Shown piece by piece: positions 13,375 to 24,375 of a stretch of 64,000 nucleotides of DNA. Position numbers and translations under genes: made by a program. The stretch's first letter is position 1; each line of letters begins with the position of its first letter. This stretch comes from Protonemura montana (Eukaryota; Arthropoda; Insecta; Plecoptera; Nemouridae). The stretch covers positions 3,906,001 through 3,970,000 of the forward strand of contig OX387605.1 of NCBI GenBank assembly GCA_947568835.1. Reading direction: 5' to 3'. The notes under the pieces were generated by a model, which saw nothing but the letters and a program-made list of their open reading frames with translations, did not search any database and was not told the origin of the DNA.

Positions 13375-16050
13375 CGGTGGGGTTTGAGTCTCGTTGGAAT
13401 AATGCCACTTTACGAGCATGGGGAGTGAATATGCAACTAGGCACTCTCACCACTTGCACGCTTCAACGTTCATCATAATTCATAACTATTTCACCAACTT
13501 CAATTCACTCGTTACGGCGACAAGCCGCACACCGCCTACTGCCGCTCGGTTTTACCGGTAACGAGCCGCTCTGTAATCTCAATTAATTTTAATTAAGGGT
13601 GAAGCCGAAATAATTTCTCCCTCCAACCAGATCTGCCTTTTGTTTTGCTCGCTTTCTGGTCGGTTCATACATTCTTGGCGTCGTGCACATGGAATACGTG
13701 CACCTGTTGATGTACTGCTTGTGGTTGAGACTTGATGCATTTATATCTATGTGTATTGACATGTCGGTGCGCTCTTTCGACTAACTTTGTTGGGTTATTC
13801 AGAAAAGTTTGGTGAAACTTCTGACCCCAGATGTAATGTGAAGCAATCCGGTGAGTGGTTGGTGAAGGAAATCGGTTTGACTCGTACGGCGATCACCGCG
13901 CCGAACGGCGGTAGGTGAGGTTAAAGGTCCGCGCCGGTCGAGGGGAGACGCCGAAGAATAAATGGCTGTGTACCGGGATGAAAATCGAGCTGCAGGGCGA
14001 AGGTGATTTAAAGTAATGAAGGAAGCGTGTGTAGGCGTAAGAGAAGATACAGAAAGTAAGGGGGGCGAAGTGGTAAAGCGGGGGAGTCGAAAGGTAATGA
14101 AAAACAGCATAGCAGTTCCGAAGAGTGCAAGAATTGATGATGGGAGAGTGCGAGTAAAGAGCGAGGCGGTAGGTATGTCGAAGTAATGAGTCGACTGGAT
14201 CCCTTGAGGAGGAAGCTGTTAGAGTCGGCGAGGGTGGTCGGAGGACTCCGCACGCATCGAACGGTTCACGAGGACTGGCTAATTAACCCGGAGGCGATGA
14301 GGGTGACTGGATTAACACATGCACGCTAGCTAGAGAGTCACAGGGTCGCAAGGAGACGTCGGCACGTTGCGTGGGAAGAGATTGGACGCCGCGACGCCAC
14401 GCGGTCGTTTTCCCAGTTTCACTGTTCATGATATAAGCCCCCTCCGAGTCCCGCAAAGCAATTATTGCCGACGTCGACGCCACCGATCGGCGTCGTTACG
14501 CGTTGCTCGCCGAAACATCGTTAATAGTGTTTATTTCTCTCTTTCCGTGACCTTTGTTATTGCCGCCAATTGTTACGCATTGCCTAGCGTTGGTCTTGCG
14601 GCCTGCTGGGTGCAATTTCTGGTCTGATGTCTTTTGGGATGTCCCTATATGAGCGTTGGTTTTATGGTCCTCTTTGGTAACCGAACGCTGTGCAGATGCA
14701 AGGGTCCCATATCCTCGCATCTGGGAAATTTTTTAAATTTCAAAGTGTATTTCAATATCTTCTTCTTATATTTGTTAAGTTAGCCGAACAGAAATTAGCC
14801 GTCGGACTAAAACTTGCTCCAGTTTCGAGCTGTATTTTCCGACAGCACGAGGCGGCTCTCGGTCTGAACGTTTAGCGAACTTTTTATATAATGTTAAACA
14901 AAGAAGCAGAATAATGTAAACCTTATACCTTCTTTTTTTTTTGCCAGTTGAATTGCAAAAAACGATGAGATCACTTTAACAACGATAATAAAAAGTATTT
15001 AACTTTCGTTGCTTCTTCTCGCCGCTTTATCAAGGGTGAATCAAAAGCGACCGAGCTTTAGTAGCCGTTCCCACACAATAGAAGACAATGTAATTATTTT
15101 GGCATAACTGAACCTGACAACGCTTTGTTGTAAACGCCGACTTAACGCCGGCCATGCTATGTGCCTAACTCTTTACTCGATGAAGAGTCTCGTGTTTAAA
15201 TAAGAAATCTATACACAGTTCTTTCTGTTAGAACTAGCTTCATCCCGAAACGGTATATATGCTATTTATCATAATCATGAATTTCGCTTGGCATTTCTGT
15301 TGTGTATATATTTTAAGTCCACAGTATATTCGTAAACAACATTATTAACTATTTCGTTCACAAATATAGCAAATATGTACCTAGCCAGTGCTTGTACATG
15401 TGTTTTACGTTTGGGAATACCAGATTCGCAACAACACCAGCACTTGGGAGTTATATTTGCCAAAATTTTAAGCGAAGTGTAATTGATTTTAATTAAATCG
15501 AAGTAAAAACAACCAATTAACCTGACGAGTGTTTGAATTGCTCGCAATTACATGCTGCAATTGCGCTGCAATTATATCTGGGAAACAGCATTGCGTCGGA
15601 GGAGGCGCCGGTCTTTGAACGGCCCGGTGAATTGATGGGGTGGCACACCAACCCCAACGAGCCGGACCGCAAAAAAACAACAACACAGCTGCTAGTTCTA
15701 CCCGCAAACGAGCCCACGCAAATTACGTCATTTCCTTTGCACTATTCTCGTTTCCTGCATAGAAACATTCGCCTTGAACGCGAATCAAACTAGAAAATGA
15801 GCGCGTGATTTTTTCTAGTTGATCGTTTTTTAATTTAATACCAGTTCGTATGTAGAAGTCGTTTATCTCAGACATGCTTTATATCGGCTACAATCTGCAG
15901 ACTCTGGAAGAAACGCTCCTCTTTTTCTTGTCTTGATCGCGTCTTCTTCATCCGGAAACTGATGCCCCTAGAAACGCCAGAGGAAGTTAATGTTCCTCGC
16001 ATAAGAATTGCAATATTTCTGAGTGGCGACGGCGATCATAAAGGGGAGCT

Positions 16051-16130
16051 TTGGACTGCGTTGGGCTGCGTTGGGCTGCGTTGGGCTGCGTTGGGCTGCG
16101 TTGGGCTGCGTTGGGCTGCGTTGGGCACCG
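16051..16130. repeat. 10-bp minisatellite, unit TTGGGCTGCG
   Basis: Six perfect TTGGGCTGCG copies (16061-16120) are flanked by one variant unit on each side (TTGGACTGCG at 16051, TTGGGCACCG at 16121). Because 10 is not a multiple of 3, the array reads through all three frames of each strand and produces artefactual open frames. Confidence 0.95.
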
Positions 16131-16204
16131 CAAGGCGAGATAGCGTTGCCAGCGCCGCCCACGCGGTGAGGGGCTTCTCGTGGCGCGCGCTAGGCCGGGT
16201 GGTT

Positions 16205-16219
16205 GGGGGGGGGGGGGGG
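16205..16219. repeat. Poly(dG) tract, G15
   Basis: Fifteen consecutive G, located 75 bp after the TTGGGCTGCG array. Confidence 0.95.
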
Positions 16220-19200
16220 AGGGAGCGTTGTGGAAGAGGCATACATGGGGGCAATCTAAGCCCGCGCAATAACTCACAATTTGGGATCCGCAGAAGCTGA
16301 ACCGAGAGGAAATTGTCTCAGTGAACCAAAGAAACATGATACATGTTCGTTTCATTTGACGAAGAGACTCGTAAGCTTTACTTTAGTTAGCTACAAACAG
16401 CAACTATAGTGCAATAAGAACTGCTCAACAGTTCACCAGGCGGGGCTTTTGGAACAAGTTTATTACACAAATTAATGAAGTTATGTGCTTATCAAAAGAA
16501 ATAGGACATCGCACTTTAACCGCATTACACAGGGGCTCGATCATGTTTCCAGCCCAGCTCTTGTCTCATCATTTTAAAATGTCGCCGAAACTAACGGAAA
16601 ACTTTCTTATTTTATATAATGTAACCGAGCCAAAGTAATCTCACGAAACTTTCATTAGAACACAGAGAAACGCGCTGCTCTCATTAAAATTAGAGTAATG
16701 TATTGCTTACCTTTTCCGCTTGGTACAAGGATTAACAGTCGCAGGAAATTGATTTGCGGCACTGAGACTCTTAAGCAGGAGCAATGATAAATCAGTGTCG
16801 CTCTGCGCATGAATAAATGATCATCAGCACGATTTAATCTTCGAAGATCTTCTACGCGAGAACGCCACGTAACACCATCGCAGGCAGAGAGACAGCTGGG
16901 GCGTTCTTTGCCATCTTTCTAGCGGCATGGCGAGGCGGCAGTGTCGACTTGATGTTGTGGGTGGGAGATGGATGCTGAACTCTCCCGAAACTAGGCTGCA
17001 GCCCATAATCTTATCCAACCCTGTCTTATTGCTGTGACTCCATCTTCTACCCCTACACGCTACCTTCCCTTATCGAGCCGACGGCAACCCTTACGACTGG
17101 CATTACCCTCCAGAGAAGAGGGTAAACGCGGGCTGTTCAATGTCTAGTCTCGCTATGTTATCTACGTAGATTATGCTTTATATTCTGGCATAACAGTAAG
17201 TCCTCTGGTGGAATCACAAATATGAGCAGTCAAGTTCATAAAAATGTCTCAAGCACAAAATTTTCCGTCTTTCGTGATTTTTTTTTTTATCATACTCACG
17301 CAGGCAAATGGTCCTGAGTCTGGAATTGTAAGTGAAATATTCCCAGACCCTCTGAGCACGGACGTTGGTAGCTCGAAATGAGCGCATTTTCCCAACTACC
17401 CAGAGACCGCGGCGAGGCGAGTGAACGATTCCTCGGTTCAGAGTGATTACCGATCGCGCGGAGAAGCAGTCCGTTATTGTCATACGTGGTGGGAATGTAA
17501 ATGACAGCATCCCGAGTGTAATTGATGCGGTAATCCGGTGTAAATCAGCACTTATTGCTTAAGGGGGAGGAACACGTTGATAAATTAGGATCGGCTGTAA
17601 GCCAGTGGTGAGAATTGATAGTGTAGAATTCCACTCATCCGAGCCGCCAATTTGTCCCACGCCTTACAGTGCAAGGCGAGCGGAGAGCGATCGAGACGCG
17701 GAAAGTGGAATAAGTGTCTTTGGCGTGCAAGGCGCTGCCATACAAGACGCCGTTGTGTACGGGCTGGCGGCGAGCTTGGCTTCGTCTCGCGGTAGCCGCG
17801 CTTCGTGAAAAAGCGATGTATAACTCTTCTTTTATACGTTCACGTTTCCCCGCAAGGAGGCCACAAAAACACCTTGCGCTCGTCTTAAACAAATTGTTGC
17901 TACTCTAACGTGGCTGGCTGCCGTAGCTGGATTGGATGGCGGGATGGAAGTTGTTGCAGCGAATTGACGTGCTTCACTTTGCTAAAGTGCAGCCCGATAA
18001 TGCGTTTAGCGGGCGCGTCTCGCCGTGAACGATGCTTGTCACACGCTAGGGCTCGACTGGCGTTCTTATAAATAGCCGAACAACTCGGTATTGGCACATT
18101 TTAGGAAGGAATACCACATACCAAATTCGTTCTGTATGTTTGGAAGTAGCTAAACTACTATAGTCATGTCAGCGAAAGAAAATACTACTTTTGGAGTGAC
18201 TTGGGTCACCTGTCATTTTAAAAAACACTCCAAATCATCTATGCTGCTTCACGCCATCTCCTTTTTCCCTAAAGCTTTTGTTATGCCAAGTCGATGCTTG
18301 TTTTTTCCGAGTTATTATGACAATTTTCTACCATTTCTACCATTGTCTATCATTGTCTATCCCTGTGAATTACTTTTAAGATATTTAAAGAATTTTGAAG
18401 TCATCGTCAATGAAATCAGAACTGAACCTTCATTCATGAGTTGGTAGCAATGCTGGCGTGCAATCCTTGAGTTGGTATCCTATCTCGCGGGCTAGCCTGT
18501 AGGTTCTGGCACTTTTGAGCCAAAGCTGTACTTTTATTCTTGAAAATAACATCCGACATTCATACTTCAGAAGTTAAAATACGTCGTTTTTAGCAAAACG
18601 TTGAGTACTTTACATTATCACAGCTAATATTTGCAAACATATATTCTCCTTATCACGAGTCATGTCTTTTCAAGTGTCGCCGCATTGAGGGCGTACGACG
18701 CCTCCAGGATGTGTCTGCCATGCCAGGGGGCGCGTGTATTGAAGCCGTGGTTCATGTCGGGACGCCGTCAGAGGGTGGCGAGGGGGGGAAGGGGACGCCC
18801 AGAACGATATCGAGGGCTTGAGCCGAACAATTTGCCCAGCGATCCCCGGATCGACGCCCGACGTCGCTAAAGCCAACAGGCTCCGTGGATGCTGTGAGCC
18901 TCCCTCGACTTCCTCGGAGGCAAAGCCCCGACGTCTCCCTTTCAGCCGCGCCCGCCGCCTTATACCAGGATGTGCCGGGGTGTGCTATTGCACAACTCGT
19001 GCCTTTTATACCTCACTTTGCCGTTTCACTTCTCGCTCTGTGTGTAGGCGAAACATACAAAAGATTTGTATAACTTGGTTTTATTAAATTGAGACTTTGC
19101 TTTCGACGAATTTTTATTCATGAAAAGCGAGATTTGTATATCGAATAAAAATAAACAACAGGTCTGTTTGGTGCAAACAAAAAGGGAATACGCCAAGATG

Positions 19201-20024
19201 CGTCGTCTTGCGATTTCTGCGCCGTGTTTCTGATATTCTGGGGGTATTCGATATCGTTTTCTGAGGTTAGGTGTGGGCATGCGATGCTAGCGCGCCCGGT
19301 GTTGGAAGTCCACCTTGAAACACGTCAGCCGGTCGCAGACAGGTCGACGCTTCAGAGAGTGATTCCGAAATCCGGGACGCCCTCGGCGCAAGAGATTACA
19401 AATCGATTAGGCGGGCGCGTGAGGTGAGAATAAAAAGAGTTATTTTTGTTGGTATTCATCACCGTACACACAATGTTTTTTTTTTTTTTTACAATCTGCT
19501 TGGAAAACATTTGATGCAAAAGGAGGCAGCTCTCGCGAGCATCGTTCATCTCTTTTTCAAGTATCAGCTTTGAAGCAGCGAAGAGGACATCAATACCTCT
19601 TCACACTTTGATGAATATTTCTCCAACAAAATGGAAGGAACATTGTTCTTTATCGACTACCGATTGCAATGAGCTTCATTAATAAACTGTTTGTTGGTGT
19701 GCTGCTTTTTTTTTTCAAACGAATTGCGCCCTGAAATTCGGCAGATTTAATAAACTCAGCATCGCTTTTTAAAAGTCGCGCAAAGACCACGGCTTGTTCG
19801 AGACTTACAGAGTTCAAAAATATCAAGTTGGCTGATAAGCCGAAAGTCGATACAGTTTTACTTCATTTGTCTGCGATAATACAAGTCAAGTCTTGAAATA
19901 AGTTTGATCTTTTGGCTGTCGCTCCAAAATCCGACGTTTGAGTTTTCATGAGTACATTGTCGAGGTAACTTTTCGCCGAGCCGGTCCTGCTGCTACTTTA
20001 TTCCGTATTTTCCAGCGTCTTCCT

Positions 20025-20039
20025 CCCCCCCCCCCCCCC
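20025..20039. repeat. Poly(dC) tract, C15
   Basis: Fifteen consecutive C on the plus strand. Confidence 0.95.
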
Positions 20040-23000
20040 AACCCCCTACACCGGCTTCTAGGCTTGATCGGGGATGAGCATTCTATCTGGCGATCCCAGC
20101 GCGTCCTCCGGGACGTCGTGGCGTCCGACCGCGCAGCGTCCCGGGCGTCGCCCCGCCGTGTGGCGTCGTGTTCAAAGGTTCTCGTCTTCATAGCGTCGTC
20201 CTGCAGTGCATTAAAAATGTGAATCTCTTCCATCCAGCCACTAAAAAAATCACAATCTCAACGAAGTAATTTCTTATGAGCTCGATACTTGATGTTAACT
20301 TACCTGCATGGCTTACGTGCAATTCGTTTGTCTACACACGTGTTTTGTTGGGCTTACAAAGTCCGTCGCTTTAGCAGTTTCTACGACTGCCATTTTTTTT
20401 TTCAAACCTGAAACTCTAATTTCATTTGCATTAGCGAGTGTGCTTAGAAAGTTCAAAGACATGTCGCGTCGAGTATTAATATAATTTCATCAAATGTGAG
20501 TCCGTTGTCGCCGTGGAGCTCGTGACAACGACATGTCGAGTTTTCACTTTGATGCGCTTGCGTGCGCTCGTGTGCCGCTCGGAGTTAGTCAAAGTAGAGG
20601 AGGGGTTCGGTGGGGGCGTCTGGTAATTAGATCGAGGTCGTGTCTTGATTGAAGAAGATCCTGAAACCTTGCAGGAGCATTGCTTTTGTCCGCATACTGC
20701 GTGTCCTGGCGATGCTGTTTGGAAATGTATCGAGTTACAAAAATAAATTTGTAAATTGAGCCTGGAGTGCAGCGCAATGTCATAGCGATCAGCTGATCTT
20801 ATCATGACACGCTCTGTGATAAATATACTTTGTATTTGTTAGTGCTTTAGGCTATCTGACATCGGACAAGGATCATATCGGTACGTTACTAAAAAAAAAA
20901 ACATTACCAAACTACAACAAAGTGTGTTTTTAAGTGTTTTCAACACCTTTGGAAACGTCTGTAATGCTTAACATTTATGTAAAGTGTATGTCGTTTGTAC
21001 CGTACAATTAGACTTCCGAAGTAAAAACAGTTTTTTTTACAGCGAGTTGAAAACATTAAACAGAAATGCAGCTTGGCGACGTATAAACTTAACATGCAGC
21101 CGCCCATATAAGCACTATAGACATATATCTTCTGCAATAAGGTCACCTCATTTACACGTTTTTTTTTTATATTAAATATTGCAAGCGAAAAAGACTATTA
21201 AAAATGGAGTGGCTTGCTATACTTCAAAAGAAATGGCTAAATGAGTTTTGCGGCTCCGTAGCATAAAAAGTTTCTTTCCTGGCGGCCGTTGCAAGGGGAA
21301 CAATTCGTTGGGGAAACAAAAGCGAGGTGGATTCGCTGGAAAGATCCGTGCACGATTCGCAAGATGGCACAGGGAGGGTTTTTCCGGGAGCAGGCAGGCA
21401 GGGCTGGCGCGGCGTCGAACCCTCTTGGGATATCAGTATGGCTTCACTCTATATCGATACATTGAGTGAGCGGGGCTGGACGTTCCGTGGCATTGTGTTA
21501 TAGAGAGGTAAATAGGATAACAGCCATCTACCTTCCCTAGGCGATAAATCAAGTCCCAATGATACTTTAGGATTTGTGAGGCCATGTTTGGGCCATTACA
21601 GCATCCCTGTCTTGTTGAAGCAAGCCGGCACAAAAGACGGGATAACTTCGCTATAAAGCGTCAGAAAAATTGACAGCCAGTGGACACATCTAACCAATCA
21701 ATCAATTGCGAATGTCTTGTAGAAAAAACATTTTGAAATATATTGCCAGTGACAAGATACAGCTGGTTTGACCAACACATTAATTTTATCGATCACGTCC
21801 ATCTTGCCATCATTTCTTTTTTGTAGCGAAAGTTGGTTCGAATACAGAAAAAAGGGGGTTGGGATTTTTCCTGAAATTCGTCTTTGAAAAGTGTGCTCGG
21901 ATCAAAGTATTTTACTTCGAAACATAAGAACACGCTCGAGGTTATGTTCCAAGATTTGACTAATTATTAAAGAGTGATTCGAATGTCTTTACCACGGCGT
22001 TAGTCTTCCAAGTGTTATGTAACAACGAGTCCAAGGAGCCAATCTTTGGTCTATTCACTGACTAGCTAAGAACTCCGGATCAAGACATAACCGAATTGAC
22101 CTCTGTCTTCTGGCAACCCCATCTACGTAAGCTGCTCTAGCAGCCGCCAGGTCCTGCATTAACGACAGAGACTCTGTATTTTCTCAGTCGCTCGATGCGC
22201 GTTCCTGCTAACTTTCTCCCTCAGTTTTAAAATCACTTTTCGCATAACATTAGCTCAGAGGGCAGTCACGGCTAAGAGGCCGGCGGTTCGCGCGGTTGGT
22301 CCAGATAAGAGTTTGTAAGTGAGGCCAGTCGCCACCTCGACGCCGTGACGTGAGAGCGTCGTCTTGATTTACGACGCGTGTTCCTAGTGTAGCGACGCTG
22401 CCTTTGAAACATCTGGGAAGAGCAGGTCGAGGAAGGCCCCCAGATAAATCACAGTCCTCGAGTTAGCTCGGGCCGGCGTACGCATTGCGTGCCGGCCGCA
22501 CTCTAGCTGTTGGGCTGGGAAGCTAGCTGCCTGGTAATGGGACCTTTAACCCTAGCGGCCAACGCGCCGTGCTCACTTTATGAGCCTCGGCTTGGCAATT
22601 TCTTGCTGCATAGCAGTGCAAAAGTCGACTGCTTCATTGAATGGATAAGAAAATACTTACATTGAGTGAGTTGTTCTCAGTTCCAGAGATTAAATGGGCA
22701 TGTTTCAAGCGAAGACTCTGTTATCTTTAGATTGAATCTTGTTCCATTTAGAAAGTTAGTCAGAAATTCCGTGATTTAACAACTAATTTTCCTTTAGGTA
22801 CCTACGTTCAGTAGTACCTATGTTAAAACAGTAGGGTCATCTCACGCACAAATATCTCAGATGAAATTATGTTGACTTTGAACATTCGGTAGAACAGTCC
22901 CTTAAAATTTTTACATTACCTCCACAACAAACATCTTATTACAACTTTTTCCGTCCTTTTTAAACCCATTTCGTACGTAGCTTTATTTACGGCATATTCA

Positions 23001-23230
23001 CCAGCGTCTTATAACGCTGCGCCTGGCTCTTTTTCATGACGTTATTATGTGAAATCTTTTCCCAAACTGTTTAAACAAAGCGAATTTCGCTCCCCTAACT
23101 GAGATGTCATACCTCCGACGCGTCGTAGCTCGCTGTTACTGCGCACATTCCTCACGACGATCTCGACACCACTAATGCACGCTGCGACGACGTGAAATTA
23201 ATCCCGTTACGACGTTTGGTTTTGTTGCAG

Positions 23231-23337
23231 CTCTGACGGACAGCCCGCGGTTCATCGAGCCCATCCCCAACGTGACGGTGGCGCTAGGACGCGACGCCTC
23301 TCTTCCTTGCGTCGTCGACAACCTCGGCGCATACAAG
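23231..23337 (+). CDS. DIP-family Ig protein, exon A (N-terminal part of Ig1)
   Basis: This is the first recognisable exon of a dpr-interacting-protein (DIP, lachesin-like) gene. It follows the acceptor TTTGTTGCAG and ends at the donor GTGAGC. After a 2-base split codon it encodes 35 residues beginning LTDSPRFIEPIPNVTVALG and containing the Ig1 B-strand cysteine (C26 of the fragment) in LPCVVDNLGAYK. In known DIPs this is the start of the membrane-distal Ig domain, which contacts Dpr partners. N13 (NVT) is a potential N-glycosylation site. The exon carries no start codon or signal peptide, so an upstream exon ending in phase 1 is missing. Family assignment is strong because the downstream exons continue in frame; the exact DIP paralogue is not determined. 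Confidence 0.93.
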
Positions 23338-23786
23338 GTGAGCAAACGCCCCTACCTAACCAGTGAAAACTGCATCTACTCTCTGTTCGTGCTGAATAGG
23401 TCAAATTTCAGGTTGCCAGCAACTTGCTGATACTTTTTGTTTCTACATGAGATGTGTATAATTGGCATTATTTCTAGAGTTTTGCACCATCGATACTAGC
23501 CATGGATGCACTCTGAACTACCATAGAAGTACATCCAACATAACGAGCACCTTAGCTGTGCATATCACTGAGTTTTGCTTGCTTCAATTCACGTGCATTG
23601 CCGGTTTCATGGCGAAGGTTTGCTCGGCGTTCCTGAAAAAAAAATGCAATGGCAGCAAACTGATGTATTGGGATATCGTATTGCCATTGCCGTGTCCTGG
23701 GAAAAAGGCACACAATAAATCTGCAGCCGGAGAAAACAAGGGTTTACTCTGTTATTATTAAGTGCGCTGGTAGACAATAAAAGCGT

Positions 23787-23862
23787 GGTGCTCAGCGACG
23801 GCGTTCCCCCGTCAAATCATGTCGAAGCGAGATTGTCTACCAGTTGAGTCATCACAGACACC
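23787..23862 (-). repeat. tRNA-like fragment, probable decayed SINE head
   Basis: Read on the minus strand, the segment has an A-box-like GACTCAACTGGTAGAC, resembling the D-arm of tRNAs. Downstream is a T-arm-like hairpin with a perfect 5-bp stem and 7-base loop (plus coordinates 23797-23813). The outer ends (GGTGTCT against GAGCACC) can form most of an acceptor-like stem. The D and anticodon stems are poor and the T-loop lacks TTC, so it is not a functional tRNA. A tRNA-derived SINE relic is the likeliest reading. Confidence 0.35.
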
Positions 23863-23938
23863 TTTGCTCGAGGTGGAGGATGCTGGTAGATGCCATGAAG
23901 AGATTCTTGCCGTATTGTTGAAGTGTTCGCTTGGGGAA

Positions 23939-23954
23939 GGGGGGGGGGGGGGGG
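23939..23954. repeat. Poly(dG) tract, G16
   Basis: Sixteen consecutive G on the plus strand within the first DIP intron seen here. Confidence 0.95.
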
Positions 23955-24355
23955 CTGCAGAGTTATGAGACGTCCGGGGCGCCGAGGAAAGTGGGTGAAG
24001 CAATCTTTGCCAGGAACGTGTTGATCATCCCTTATAAAACTCGATCGAGAGAAGAATGTTACTTAGTCGAGGGGCAAACAAGGAAACGAGAGGCAACGGG
24101 CGACTCTTTCCAAAAACCGTTTTCCCAAAGGGATTTCCGTGAAAATCCTCACCACCTGAAGGAAGTCGCGTTCTGCATGAGACATAAGCACACACACTCA
24201 CGCTCCTCTTTCTTACAATTATTAAATATTGACTTAATTAATGCACATTCATCATTACGGTTGATCAATATTAGCACTCGGGATGCTTTCTTGTTCGCTG
24301 ATTGTTCGTTCCTTCGTCTCGCACGGAGAAGCGCACGGAGGATCGCGGCCCGCCT

Positions 24356-24375
24356 CCCCCCCCCCCCCCCCCCCC
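24356..24375. repeat. Poly(dC) tract, C20
   Basis: Twenty consecutive C, the longest homopolymer of this type in the window, only about 400 bp from a G16 run. Confidence 0.95.

Larger units (their letters stand above)
1..23230. other. Noncoding region: 5' flank and/or first intron of the DIP gene
   Basis: No protein-coding gene is recognised in these 23 kb. Open frames are short, many lack an ATG, and none shows a known domain or a run of exons joinable by phase. The first recognised DIP exon starts with a split codon and an already mature extracellular sequence, so at least one upstream exon (5' UTR plus signal peptide) must exist here or left of the window. I looked for a hydrophobic ATG-led segment ending at a phase-1 GT donor and found none convincing. 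The region holds microsatellites, four G or C runs of 13-15 (near 1931, 12957, 16205 and 20025), a 10-bp minisatellite at 16051 and CpG-richer patches around 4740-4930 and 22270-22560. Confidence 0.6.

Noticed and set aside
12872..13478. Overlapping 186- and 195-codon open frames on opposite strands
   Set aside because: They are driven by G-rich and CA/TA simple repeats; no domain and mutually exclusive.
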